Shown one piece after another: positions 35,301-43,337 of a stretch of 64,000 bases of DNA; the first letter of the stretch is position 1, and each line of letters starts with the position of its first letter. Below the pieces are notes generated by a model, which saw only the letters and a list, made by a program, of their open reading frames with translations, ran no database searches and was not told where the DNA came from. The stretch is from Streptomyces narbonensis. Lineage in GTDB: Bacteria; Actinomycetota; Actinomycetes; Streptomycetales; Streptomycetaceae. The stretch lies in the NCBI RefSeq assembly GCF_014649015.1, contig NZ_BMSF01000001.1, positions 620,001 to 684,000 of the forward strand, given 5' to 3'. The translations under genes and the position numbers were made by a program.

Positions 35301-36083
35301 CGTTCCGACGCGCTGTTCGCCGAGCTCGGCGACGCCTGCTCCCGGCTGTGGACCGTCTACCCGCTCGCGACCGCCGCCGAGATCCGCGGCGAGTACGAGC
35401 GCGCCGACCGTCTCAAGAGGGCCGGTCTGGCGGCGGCCGAGAGCTTCGGCCTGACGACCGAGGTGCCCGACCTGCTCGCCGGGCTCGGCCGTACGGCCCT
35501 GCTCCGGGGCGATCTCGCCGAGTGCCGGACCTATCACGAGGCCGCCAGGGACCGGGCCGCCGAGGTCGGCTTCCGCGCGGGCCAGATCAACGCCGTCCTC
35601 GGCCTCGGCCTGGGCGCCCGGCGAGAGGGCCTCCACGAGGAGGCCGAGCGCCACATGCGGGAGGTCCTCGACTGGCACCGTTCGGTCGGCCTCGACTCGG
35701 CCAACGCCCTGATCCTGGCCGAACTCGGCTTCTCGGCGCTCGCGCGCGGTGACCTGGCGCAGGCCCTGAAGCTCCAGGAGGAGGGGTACGGCACCGCGCT
35801 GACCTCGGGCGACCCGAGGGCGGTCGCGCTCGCCCTGGAGGGCCTGGCCTCTGCGCACGCCCCGGCCGGCCGGGCCCGGGGCGCCGCGCTCCTGCTCGGC
35901 GCGGCGGCCGCGCTGCGCGCCTCGACGGGCGCGCCGCTGCCCCCGGCGGAGCGCGCCGACGTCGACCGTACGGAGGCGGCGGCCCGCGCCGCCCTCGGCG
36001 AGGAGGCCTTCGTGGCGGCATTCGCCCACGGCACGAACCTCACGCACGGCAGCGCCGTGAGCGAGGCGGCCCACGAGGACTGA
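32400..36083 (+). CDS. AfsR/SARP-family transcriptional activator with NB-ARC-like ATPase and TPR
   Basis: A 1227-aa regulator. Residues 1-90 form an OmpR-type winged helix (FAVLGETSVGTEDGQPV ... LRRALEEA); 95-240 is the BTAD helical domain ending LGLDPSPELAALHTAML. A linker of VPVPGPG repeats (about 250-335) precedes NLPVPLSGIVGRDE and the STAND ATPase: LTGPGGVGKTRLAVEAARRV (about 365-384) and LLVLDNCEHVVDE (about 447-459). Helical repeats fill the C-terminus, interrupted by a second Ala/Pro repeat linker (nt 34858-35060). The family activates secondary-metabolism or transport operons. Here the divergent SDR operon and the gene itself, through the 11-bp heptamers, are the obvious targets. 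Confidence 0.92.
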   Translation: MRFAVLGETSVGTEDGQPVRVPELKVRALLAALLVDAGRPVAAYRLVDDLWGDEPPGSPLRALQAKVSQLRRALEEAEPGGRELVLTRAPGYLLAVPEGALDAHRFAALTARARDTAEPRPRAELLGEALGLWRGPAFADFAAEPFARAAADRLEEERLSVREALAETRLLLGEHDFVVGELAELVARHPLRERLRAVQLRALYRAGRQSEALAGYEELRALLADELGLDPSPELAALHTAMLRQDADLSGPGPVSVPGPVPVPVPVSVPAPSPGSVPGPGSVPVSVPGPGPGPGPGSGSVPVSAPVAAFASASATASAPAPAPSSTSAGGFARGNLPVPLSGIVGRDEAVAEVTGLLRERRLVTLTGPGGVGKTRLAVEAARRVEEAFPDGAWLVEFAGAGGELAEVVAAALELRDDGVWGLRPDGERPPTTAERLAEVLRGRRALLVLDNCEHVVDEAASLAELLLRAAPGLVVLTTSQEPLALAGETLWAVEPLDADGAVALFTARATASSPGIALDASAREAVRGICRRLDGIPLALELAATRVRALGVHGLLERLDDRFRLLDAGLRGAPARQQTLRAVIDWSWDLLGAPERTVLRRLAVHAEGCTLAAAERVCSGEGDVAVADVLGLLVRLVDRSLVVAVDGPDGPRYRLLESVAAYCLERLADAGETEAVRERHLAYYLRVAEEAGTALRGPDQRRRLARLDAETPNLRAALDRALTETGRAGSALRLVDALAWYWIMRGRLGEALRSATAALRVPPADGGEAGTEPGLAALRARVGVWRTGLAVMGGDGTDRRRLIEEALAAYEAATTDATEGAAPAAPAAPAAPAAATAPAAATGPTAPAAVVGSPAVRALPDEAGSTGATGSTTGLTGPTAPAAAPAPSAITPSTYESAAGLPWARWFLAHALCGTGSQVEGGELTGGALDGFRARGDRWGEAAALADRSVQLLLRGDVAGAEADAARSDALFAELGDACSRLWTVYPLATAAEIRGEYERADRLKRAGLAAAESFGLTTEVPDLLAGLGRTALLRGDLAECRTYHEAARDRAAEVGFRAGQINAVLGLGLGARREGLHEEAERHMREVLDWHRSVGLDSANALILAELGFSALARGDLAQALKLQEEGYGTALTSGDPRAVALALEGLASAHAPAGRARGAALLLGAAAALRASTGAPLPPAERADVDRTEAAARAALGEEAFVAAFAHGTNLTHGSAVSEAAHED
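33160..33375 (+). repeat. GTGCCTGGGCC-type repeats in the regulator gene
   Basis: Tandem hexamer-like units GTGCC(G/T)GT and GGGCCTGG encode a Val/Pro/Gly/Ser linker between the BTAD and ATPase domains; strand slippage is likely to vary its length. A second low-complexity stretch of GCCCCGGCC units lies at 34858-34950. Confidence 0.8.
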
Positions 36084-36150
36084 AGGCCCCCCATCCCACG
36101 TTCACCAAACTGTAAGGAGTAACTGGCACCTACGCCCCTATACTCGCCCC

Positions 36151-36597
36151 ATGCCCGACATCACCATCCGGCGCGCCACCGCCGACGACTCCAAGCGGCT
36201 CACCCGGCTCGTCCGGACCTCCGCCGCCTACCGGGGCGACTACGCCGCCATGGTCGACGGGTACCAGGTCGGCGGGGCGTACATCGAGCACCACCGCGTC
36301 TTCGCCGCCGTCGACGGGAACGACCGGGTGCTCGGGTTCTACGCCCTCCTCGTCGACGAGGCCGAGCTCGACCTCGCCTTCGTCGCCGACTCCGCCCAGG
36401 GCCTCGGCATCGGACGACTGCTCATGGAGCACATGACCGGGCAGGCCAGGGCCGCCGGACTGCATGCCGTACGGGTCGTCGCGCATCCGCCCGCCGAGGA
36501 GTTCTACCTGCGCACCGGTGCCGTCCGCACCGGCACCCTCCCGCCCGCCGGACGGATCCACTGGGCCCGCCCCGAGCTGCGGTACGACGTCGCGTGA
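36151..36597 (+). CDS. GNAT-family N-acetyltransferase
   Basis: A 148-aa acetyltransferase. The acetyl-CoA loop FVADSAQGLGIGRLLMEHMT (motif A, with QGLGIG) and the late AEEFYLRTGAVRTG (motif B) are clear; the substrate is unknown. TATACT ends 6 bases before the ATG at 36151, indicating a leaderless mRNA. The stop overlaps the GTG of the MFS gene by 4 bases, so the pair is co-translated and may jointly modify and export a small molecule. Confidence 0.88.
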   Translation: MPDITIRRATADDSKRLTRLVRTSAAYRGDYAAMVDGYQVGGAYIEHHRVFAAVDGNDRVLGFYALLVDEAELDLAFVADSAQGLGIGRLLMEHMTGQARAAGLHAVRVVAHPPAEEFYLRTGAVRTGTLPPAGRIHWARPELRYDVA

Positions 36598-37874
36598 CCG
36601 CCACCGAGAAGCAGCACGAGCAGCAGCCCGAGCAGGGCGAACAGGCCCGCCGCAGGGTCTTCGCCGACCTCACCCCGCTCCGGACCTCCGCCGACTACCG
36701 CCGCCTCTGGTTCGGGAGCACCGTCTCCTGGGTCGGCCAGGGCATGACCGCCCTCGCCGTCTCCCTCCAGGTGTACGAGATCACCCGCTCGCCCTTCTCC
36801 GTCGGGCTCGTCGGGCTGTTCTCCCTCGTCCCGCTCGTCGTCTTCGGCCTGTACGGCGGCGCCGTCGCCGACACCGTCGACCGCCGCAAGCTCGGTCTCG
36901 CCAGCGCCCTCGGCTCCGCCGTCCTGTCCGTGGCCCTCGCGGGCGCCGCCTTCGCCGGCTTCCACCGCGTCTGGTTCCTCTACGGGATCGTCGCCCTCCA
37001 GGCCGTGTGCGCCGCGCTCAACGCGCCCGCCCGCAGTTCGATGATCCCCCGGCTCCTGCCGCCCGAGCAGCTGCGCGCCGCCAACGCGCTCAACTCGATG
37101 GTGATGACCTTCGGGACGCTCGTCGGGCCCAGCCTCGGCGGTCTGATCGTCGGCGTCGCCGGCTTCCAGGCCGCGTACCTCGTCGACGCCCTCGCCTTCT
37201 CCGCGAGCCTCTACGCGATGTGGCGCCTGCCGTCCATGCTCCCGGACCGGACGGGGAGCAAGAGGGCGTCCGTCCTCGACGGGCTGCGCTTCCTCGCCAC
37301 CCGCCCCAACCTGCGCATGACGTTCTTCTCCGACTTCTGCGCGATGATCCTGGCCCACCCCCGCGCCCTGTTCCCGGCCGTCGCCGTGCTCTGGTACGGC
37401 GGGGACGCGAAGACCACCGGACTCCTCGTCGCCGCGCCCGCGTTCGGGGCGCTCCTCGGCGGCGTCCTCTCCGGCTGGCAGGGACGTATCCGCCACCACG
37501 GGCAGGCGATCCTGATCGCCGTCGCCTGCTGGGGCACCGCCATCGCCGTCTTCGGGCTGACCCGGAACCTCTGGCTCGGGCTGCTCCTGCTCGCGCTGGC
37601 CGGCTACTCGGACACCGTCTCGATGATCTTCCGGAACACGATGATGCAGGTCGCCGCGCCCGACGAGATGCGCGGCCGGCTCCAGGGCGTCTTCATCGTG
37701 GTCGTCGCGGGCGGGCCCCGGCTCGGCGACTTCCTCGCGGGCTCCGTCGCCGACCTGACGTCACCGGCCGTCGCCATCACGGGCGGTGGCATCGCCTGCG
37801 TCCTCGCCATCGGCCTCCTGGCCCTCTACGGCCGCCGTTTCCGCCGGTACGACGCACTCGACCCCACTCCGTGA
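36594..37874 (+). CDS. MFS transporter (EntS-like)
   Basis: A 426-aa membrane protein with 12 predicted helices. After a charged Glu/Gln N-terminus, DYRRLWFGSTVSWVGQGMT and GGAVADTVDRRKLGLA (motif A) put it among EntS/MFS_3-type exporters, many of which export siderophores or drugs. PARSSMIPRLLPPEQLRAAN is the typical cytoplasmic loop of this group. GTG at 36594 overlaps the GNAT stop. No siderophore genes are near, so the substrate is unknown. A 10-bp-arm hairpin (37913-37948) follows. Confidence 0.88.
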   Translation: MTATEKQHEQQPEQGEQARRRVFADLTPLRTSADYRRLWFGSTVSWVGQGMTALAVSLQVYEITRSPFSVGLVGLFSLVPLVVFGLYGGAVADTVDRRKLGLASALGSAVLSVALAGAAFAGFHRVWFLYGIVALQAVCAALNAPARSSMIPRLLPPEQLRAANALNSMVMTFGTLVGPSLGGLIVGVAGFQAAYLVDALAFSASLYAMWRLPSMLPDRTGSKRASVLDGLRFLATRPNLRMTFFSDFCAMILAHPRALFPAVAVLWYGGDAKTTGLLVAAPAFGALLGGVLSGWQGRIRHHGQAILIAVACWGTAIAVFGLTRNLWLGLLLLALAGYSDTVSMIFRNTMMQVAAPDEMRGRLQGVFIVVVAGGPRLGDFLAGSVADLTSPAVAITGGGIACVLAIGLLALYGRRFRRYDALDPTP

Positions 37875-37912
37875 GGCTCCGTGCGGGTTTCGACCCGAAG
37901 CAGCCGTCCTGA

Positions 37913-37948
37913 CCTGGCGGTTGGCCGCCACGGCACATAACCGCCAGG
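37913..37948. terminator. Hairpin after the MFS gene
   Basis: CCTGGCGGTT and AACCGCCAGG (10-bp perfect arms) enclose 16 bases with an inner GCC/GGC; probable terminator before the protease gene. Confidence 0.65.
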
Positions 37949-37979
37949 ACCGACGGGAGTCAACTTCCGCCCCGGAGGC

Positions 37980-38034
37980 GAAGACTCCTCGCGGCACCCG
38001 GAATACCCCCTACCCCGGGTCCGCGAGGAGTTTC
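37980..38034 (+). promoter_or_regulatory. Leader hairpin covering the protease ribosome-binding site
   Basis: GAAgACTCCTCGCGGcACCCGG pairs with CCGGGTCCGCGAGGAGTTTC: about 20 base pairs with two single-base bulges and a 13-base loop (38002-38014). The Shine-Dalgarno GAGGAG (38025-38030) is inside the 3' arm, 8 bases before the ATG at 38039, so folding would block translation initiation. Confidence 0.75.
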
Positions 38035-38038
38035 GTCG

Positions 38039-41000
38039 ATGACGTCGAGGATCACCCCCTTCGGCAGAGGGAGGGCCGGCCTGCTCGCCGCCGGCATCTC
38101 GCTCGTGATGCTCTCGGCCGGGCAGACCGCCGCCGCGCCGGGCACCACCACCCCCGTACCCGCGACCTTCACCGGGGCCAAGGGCACGGGCACCAGCACC
38201 ACCGTCACCCTCCTCACCGGAGACCGCGTCACCCTCACCGATCTCGGCGACGGCAAGCAGACCGTCACCGTCGACCGGGCCGAGGGCGCCACCGGCGCGA
38301 TACGCACCCAGGTCGTCGACGGACGCGTCACGGTCGTCCCCGACGAGGCCGCCCCCTATCTGGCCTCCGGTGCGCTCGATCCTCGCCTCTTCGACGTCAC
38401 GGGCCTCGCCGAGCAGGGCTTCACCGGCGAACTGCCGCTGATCGTCACGTACGGAGCCAAGGGCGCCCGGGCAGCCGCCCCCGCCCCGCGCGGCGCCGAG
38501 ACCGTCCGCGCCCTCCCCAGCATCGGCGGCGCGGCCGTCACCGCCACCGACCCCGCCGCCTTCTGGCAGGGCTTCACGGCGAAGGGCGCGACCTCCCGCG
38601 CCGCCGCCCCCGGCAAGGTCTGGCTCGACGGCCGGGTCGAGGCCGCCATGGCCGACTCCAACGTCCAGATCGGCACCCCGAAGGCCTGGGAGGCCGGCCT
38701 CACCGGCAAGGGCGTCAAGGTCGCCGTCCTCGACACCGGCGCCGACCTCGCCCACCCCGACCTCGGCGGCCGGGTCGCCGAGAGCAAGTCCTTCATCGAG
38801 GGCCAGGAGGTCGCCGACCGCAACGGCCACGGCACGCACGTCGCCTCCACCGTCGGCGGCTCCGGCGCCGCGAGCGACGGCAAGGAGCAAGGCGTCGCCC
38901 CCGGCGCCACCCTCGCCGTCGGCAAGGTCCTCAGCGACGAGGGCTCCGGCTCCGAGTCGCAGATCATCGCCGGCATGGAGTGGGCCGCCAAGGACATCGA
39001 CGCGAAGATCGTCTCGATGAGCCTCGGCTCCCGCGAACCGAGCGACGGCACCGACCCGATGGCGCAGGCCGTCAACACCCTCACCGCCGAGACCGGCGCC
39101 CTCTTCGTCATCGCCGCCGGGAACTCCGGCTACCCCGGCTCCATCGGCTCGCCCGGCACCGCCGACTCCGCGCTCACCGTCGGCGCCGTCGACTCCGCCG
39201 ACGAGGCCGCCTACTTCACGAGCCAGGGCCCCCGCTACGGCGACCAGGCCCTCAAGCCCGACCTCTCCGCCCCGGGCGTCGACATCCTCGCCGCCCGCTC
39301 CCAGCTCGTCGCCGGCAGCGGCCCCTACACCTCGATGAGCGGTACGTCGATGGCGACCCCGCACATCGCCGGCGTCGCCGCGCTGCTCGCCGAGAAGCAC
39401 CCCGACTGGACCGGCGCCCAGCTCAAGAACGCCCTGATGTCCTCGTCGAAGACGCTCGACGCCTCCGCGTACGCCCTCGGCGCCGGCCGGGTCGACGTCG
39501 CCGCCGCGATCGCCGCGAACATCACGGCCACCGGCTCCGCCGACCTCGGCTTCGCCTCCTGGCCGTACGAGGAGAACAAGCCGGTCACCAAGACCGTCAC
39601 CTACACCAACTCCTCCGACGCGCCGGTCGAGTTGAACCTCGCCGTCGAGGGCATGCCTGCCGGGGTCGCCGCCCTCGCCGACACCACCCTCACCGTCCCC
39701 GCCCACGGCTCCGCGAGCACCACCGTCACGGGCGACGGCACCAAGGCCCCCGTCGGGCAGTCCTCCGGCCGGATCACCGCCACCGCCGGCGGCGCCCCCG
39801 TCGCGCACACCGCGCTCGGCCTGGTCAAGGAGGAGGAGCGCTACACCCTCACCGTCCACGTCAAGGACCGCGACGGCGCCCCCACCGCGGCCTTCCTCGG
39901 CATGAAGAAGCTGGCCGGCGGCGAGGATCCCTTCCCGGCGGCCGTCGGCGACTCGGGCACCGTGCAACTGCGCCTCAAGCCCGGCACGTACACCGTCGAC
40001 ACGTTCCTCGACGTGCGCGGCTCGCACGGCGCGGACTCCCTCGGCCTCGGCTTCCTCACCGCTCCCGAGGTCGTCCTCGACCGCGACCGGGAGATCACCC
40101 TCGACGGACGGCAGCTGCGCGAGATCCGCGCCGAGGTCGAGAAGCGGACCGAGTCCCGGCAGCTCCTCATGGAGTACGACCGGAAGGCGAACGGGACCTC
40201 CTACACGGACATCGTCCAGGTGCCCATGACCTACGACTCCCTCTTCGCCGCGCCGACCGCGCCCGTCACCAACGGCACCTTCGAGTACCGGACCGTCTGG
40301 CGCCTCGGCAAGCCGACGGTGGAGGCGAGCGTCGACGGCGTCCGCCTCTCCGGCGCCACCGCGCAGGGCGGCGCGACCCTCCTCGAAGGCCGCCACCGCC
40401 TCGGCCTCGTCGACGCCGGCACCGGAACCCCCGCCGAGTACACGGGCAAGGACGCCTCCGGCAAGGCCGTCCTCGTCCGGCTCACCGCCGGAGCCGACCC
40501 GACGCAGCTGGCCCAGACCGCCCAGGACGCGGGAGCCATGGCCCTGTTCGTCACCGACGACCAGCCGGGCCGGCTGATGAAGTGGTTCGGCACCGCCGAC
40601 TACGAGGACCGGCCGCTCTCCGTCGCCACCGTCAACACCGCCGACGCGAAGCGGCTCGCCGCCGGCGCGGCCCGGGGCCAGCGCGTCGACCTGACCGGCA
40701 CCCGCTTCACCCCGTTCACCTACGACCTCTCCGAGGGTCACCCCCGCGCCATCGGCAAGGACCTCGTCTTCCGGCCCGACGAGGACGAACTGGCCACGAT
40801 CCGCTCCACCTTCCACGCGCCGACCAAGCGCGCCGAGCTGGGCGGCGAGTTCCGCTACTCGATCACCGACACCTTCCCGATCGGCGTCGGCTTCAAGGAG
40901 TGGATCGGCTTCCCGACCGAGCGCACCGAGTACGTCTCCACCGGCACCGGCCAGCGCTGGCACGAGTCCGTCGACCTCGGCGACTCCCTCGAAGAGCGCG

Positions 41001-41737
41001 GCGGCACCCCCTCCTACAAGGGCGGCAGCCGCGTCGACCTCGACTGGTTCGGCCCCGTCTGGCACCCCTGGCTCGGCACCGGCCTCGGCTGGGGCCAGCA
41101 GCGCACCGGCAACGACCTGCGCTTCAACACCCCCGGCTGGGGCGACTCGGGCACCGACCACACCGGCTTCGGCAACGTGTGGGGCGACGACTCGATGACC
41201 CAGTACACCGAGGTGTACGTCGACGGCGTCCGCGTCGACCGGAAGAAGAGCTCCGGCGCCTACGCCTGGGACGCCCCGGCGCAGGAGGCGACCTACAAGG
41301 TCGTCACCGACACCACGCTCGACCCGGCCCGCTGGCGGCTCGCGACCAAGGGCCACACCGAGTGGACCGTCCGCTCGGCCGAGACCCCGAGCGACCGGAT
41401 CACCTACCTGCCGATGCTCAACCTCGGCTTCGACCTGGACACCGACATCAACGGCGACGTCCGGGCCGGAAGCAGGCTGCCCGTACGGACCTTCGCGGAG
41501 TACGTGAAGGGCGCGGCCGGCACCGGAAAGATCACCGGCGGCACCCTGGACGTCTCCTACGACGAGGGCAGGACCTGGTCGAAGGTCGCCCTCAAGCCCT
41601 CGTGGCGCGGCGCCTCCTGGACCGGTGAGCTGCGGATCCCGGCCGGGGCGGGCTCCGTCTCGCTGCGGGCGGGCGCGAGCGACGACCAGGGCGGCACGGT
41701 CACCCAGGAACTCGTCCGCGCGCTCGGCGTGAAGTAG
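38039..41737 (+). CDS. Secreted S8 subtilisin-like serine protease with PA domain
   Basis: A 1232-aa exported protease. A signal peptide (about 1-33, LLAAGISLVMLSAGQTAAA) and a propeptide (about 35-200) precede the S8 domain with the catalytic triad VAVLDTGAD (Asp232), RNGHGTHVA (His264) and GTSMATPHIAG (Ser437), plus oxyanion Asn362 in AAGNSG. Beta-sandwich regions follow, and at about 800-890 a protease-associated (PA) domain with AGAMALFVTDDQPG. The C-terminus (about 930-1232) is a large beta-rich region typical of Streptomyces subtilases that degrade proteins extracellularly. Translation is probably controlled by the leader hairpin just upstream. Single gene with a strong terminator. Confidence 0.95.
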   Translation: MTSRITPFGRGRAGLLAAGISLVMLSAGQTAAAPGTTTPVPATFTGAKGTGTSTTVTLLTGDRVTLTDLGDGKQTVTVDRAEGATGAIRTQVVDGRVTVVPDEAAPYLASGALDPRLFDVTGLAEQGFTGELPLIVTYGAKGARAAAPAPRGAETVRALPSIGGAAVTATDPAAFWQGFTAKGATSRAAAPGKVWLDGRVEAAMADSNVQIGTPKAWEAGLTGKGVKVAVLDTGADLAHPDLGGRVAESKSFIEGQEVADRNGHGTHVASTVGGSGAASDGKEQGVAPGATLAVGKVLSDEGSGSESQIIAGMEWAAKDIDAKIVSMSLGSREPSDGTDPMAQAVNTLTAETGALFVIAAGNSGYPGSIGSPGTADSALTVGAVDSADEAAYFTSQGPRYGDQALKPDLSAPGVDILAARSQLVAGSGPYTSMSGTSMATPHIAGVAALLAEKHPDWTGAQLKNALMSSSKTLDASAYALGAGRVDVAAAIAANITATGSADLGFASWPYEENKPVTKTVTYTNSSDAPVELNLAVEGMPAGVAALADTTLTVPAHGSASTTVTGDGTKAPVGQSSGRITATAGGAPVAHTALGLVKEEERYTLTVHVKDRDGAPTAAFLGMKKLAGGEDPFPAAVGDSGTVQLRLKPGTYTVDTFLDVRGSHGADSLGLGFLTAPEVVLDRDREITLDGRQLREIRAEVEKRTESRQLLMEYDRKANGTSYTDIVQVPMTYDSLFAAPTAPVTNGTFEYRTVWRLGKPTVEASVDGVRLSGATAQGGATLLEGRHRLGLVDAGTGTPAEYTGKDASGKAVLVRLTAGADPTQLAQTAQDAGAMALFVTDDQPGRLMKWFGTADYEDRPLSVATVNTADAKRLAAGAARGQRVDLTGTRFTPFTYDLSEGHPRAIGKDLVFRPDEDELATIRSTFHAPTKRAELGGEFRYSITDTFPIGVGFKEWIGFPTERTEYVSTGTGQRWHESVDLGDSLEERGGTPSYKGGSRVDLDWFGPVWHPWLGTGLGWGQQRTGNDLRFNTPGWGDSGTDHTGFGNVWGDDSMTQYTEVYVDGVRVDRKKSSGAYAWDAPAQEATYKVVTDTTLDPARWRLATKGHTEWTVRSAETPSDRITYLPMLNLGFDLDTDINGDVRAGSRLPVRTFAEYVKGAAGTGKITGGTLDVSYDEGRTWSKVALKPSWRGASWTGELRIPAGAGSVSLRAGASDDQGGTVTQELVRALGVK

Positions 41738-41751
41738 CGCCGACCCCGTAC

Positions 41752-41786
41752 GAGGCCGGGCCCCGGTGAGCCGGGGGCCCGGCCTC
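41752..41786. terminator. Bidirectional terminator
   Basis: GAGGCCGGGCCCCGG and CCGGGGGCCCGGCCTC pair with one bulged base around a 4-base loop, between the convergent protease and matB genes; the + strand continues into TTCCTCT. Confidence 0.85.
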
Positions 41787-41800
41787 TTCCTCTGCCTTCG

Positions 41801-43276
41801 TCAGCGAGCCGCCGGGAGCGCCTTCTTCAGGATCTTGCCCATGTCGTTGCGGGGGAGCGCCTCCAGGTAGCGCACCACCCGCGGCCGCTTGTGCGGGGCG
41901 AGCAGGCCGGCCACGTGCTCCGCGAGCTCCGTCTCGGCCGGTGGCGCCGAAGCGTCCGCCGGCACGACCCAGGCCACGATCCGCTCGCCCAGGTCCGGGT
42001 CCGGCTCGCCCGTGACGGCAGCCTCCCGGACGCCGGGGTGGTCGAGGAGCGCGTTCTCGATCTCGCCCGCCCCGATCTTGTAGCCGCCGCTCTTGATCAG
42101 GTCGGTCGCCTTGCGGCCCACCAGGCGCACCGCGCCGTCCGCCTCGCGGACGGCCATGTCGCCGGTGCGGAACCAGTCGCCGTCGAAGGCCGCGGCCGTC
42201 GCGTCCGGCCGGTTCAGGTAGCCGGAGAAGAGGTTCGGGCCGCGGACCTGCACCTCGCCGACCGTCTCCCCGTCGTACGCGCCCAGCACGGAACCGTCCT
42301 CGTCCACCAGCCGCAGGCCGACGCCCGCGAGCGGGGTCCCGACGCTGCCCGGCCGGGGCTCGCCGCCGGGCCGCACGCCGGTGTTCATGAGCGTCTCCGT
42401 CATCCCGTACCGCTCCACGACCGCCCGGCCCGTCGCCGCCGTGATCCGCTCGTGGTCGTGCACCGGCAGCGCCGCCGAGCCCGAGACGAGGAGCCGCGCC
42501 CCCGTCAGCGCCTCCGTGAGGCGGGCGTCCTCGCCGAGCGCGTCCGCGATCCGGTGGTACATGGTCGGTACGCCGAACAGCATCGTGCCGCCCCCGGCGC
42601 CCAGCTCCCGCGCCACGCCCTCCACCGAGAACGCCCCCAGGTGCCGGACCTCGCCGCCCCGCCGCAGCGGGCCCAGGATGCCGAGGATCAGCCCGTGGAC
42701 GTGGAACAGCGGCAGCGCGTGCACGAGCACGTCGTCCGCCGTCCACTCCCAGGCCTCCGCCAGCGCGTCGAGGGAGGCGGCGATCGCCCGCCGGGAGAGC
42801 ACGACACCCTTCGGGGGGCCGGTGGTGCCCGAGGTGTAGACGACGAGGGCGGGGGACTCGGCGTCGTCCGGTTCCGTCACCGCGGCCGCGGGCCCGGCCG
42901 CCGGAGCGAGGTCCACGTCGATCCGGGGGAGCGCGGCGAGTCCGGTCGGCAGCTCGTCCTTCGGAGCCGCGAGCACCGCGCCGGGCGCGCTGTCGCCGAG
43001 GATGTGCGCCAGCTCCCGCTCGCCCGTGCGCGGATTGAGCGGTACGGCGGGCACGCCCGCGAGCAGGGCGGCCACCACCGCGACCGCCGTGTGCGCGCTC
43101 GGCGTGGCCCAGACGGCGACCCGGCCCGTGCCCCCGATCCGTACCGCGAGGGCCCCGGCGGCGCGGGCCAGTCCGGCGTACGTCAGCGTGTCCGGGCCGC
43201 AGCGCAGCGCGGGCCGGCCGGAACCGGCCCCCACTGCGGGGGAACGGGTATCCAGGGCGGGGAAGAGCGCACTCAC
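41801..43276 (-). CDS. matB: Malonyl-CoA synthetase MatB
   Basis: A 491-aa AMP-forming acyl-CoA ligase that makes malonyl- (or methylmalonyl-) CoA from the free diacid, CoA and ATP. From memory it matches S. coelicolor MatB almost throughout: SALFPAL, GRVAVWATPSAHTAVAVVAA, the P-loop VVYTSGTTGPPKGVVLS, PLFHVHGLILGILGPLRRGG, VERYGMTETLMNTGVR, GDWFRTGDMAVRE and the C-terminal NDMGKILKKAL with the catalytic Lys. GTG at 43276 with GAGGAG about 9 bases before. It follows a NarK-like transporter gene by about 60 bp. It can feed extender units to polyketide or fatty-acid synthesis. Confidence 0.93.
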   Translation of the reverse strand: MSALFPALDTRSPAVGAGSGRPALRCGPDTLTYAGLARAAGALAVRIGGTGRVAVWATPSAHTAVAVVAALLAGVPAVPLNPRTGERELAHILGDSAPGAVLAAPKDELPTGLAALPRIDVDLAPAAGPAAAVTEPDDAESPALVVYTSGTTGPPKGVVLSRRAIAASLDALAEAWEWTADDVLVHALPLFHVHGLILGILGPLRRGGEVRHLGAFSVEGVARELGAGGGTMLFGVPTMYHRIADALGEDARLTEALTGARLLVSGSAALPVHDHERITAATGRAVVERYGMTETLMNTGVRPGGEPRPGSVGTPLAGVGLRLVDEDGSVLGAYDGETVGEVQVRGPNLFSGYLNRPDATAAAFDGDWFRTGDMAVREADGAVRLVGRKATDLIKSGGYKIGAGEIENALLDHPGVREAAVTGEPDPDLGERIVAWVVPADASAPPAETELAEHVAGLLAPHKRPRVVRYLEALPRNDMGKILKKALPAAR

Positions 43277-43337
43277 CGGTCGTACTCCTCGGGTCGATGT
43301 CGAGGTCGAGGGTTGCCCGGTGAATTCTGCCCGCCCA

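Noticed and set aside
37826..41356. Minus-strand 1176-codon frame
   Set aside because: Antisense shadow of the same subtilase; Gly/Val/Asp-rich without motifs.
37786..41628. Plus-strand 1280-codon frame rich in Arg/Pro
   Set aside because: Out-of-frame shadow of the subtilase gene, which has the full catalytic triad in the frame starting at 38039.
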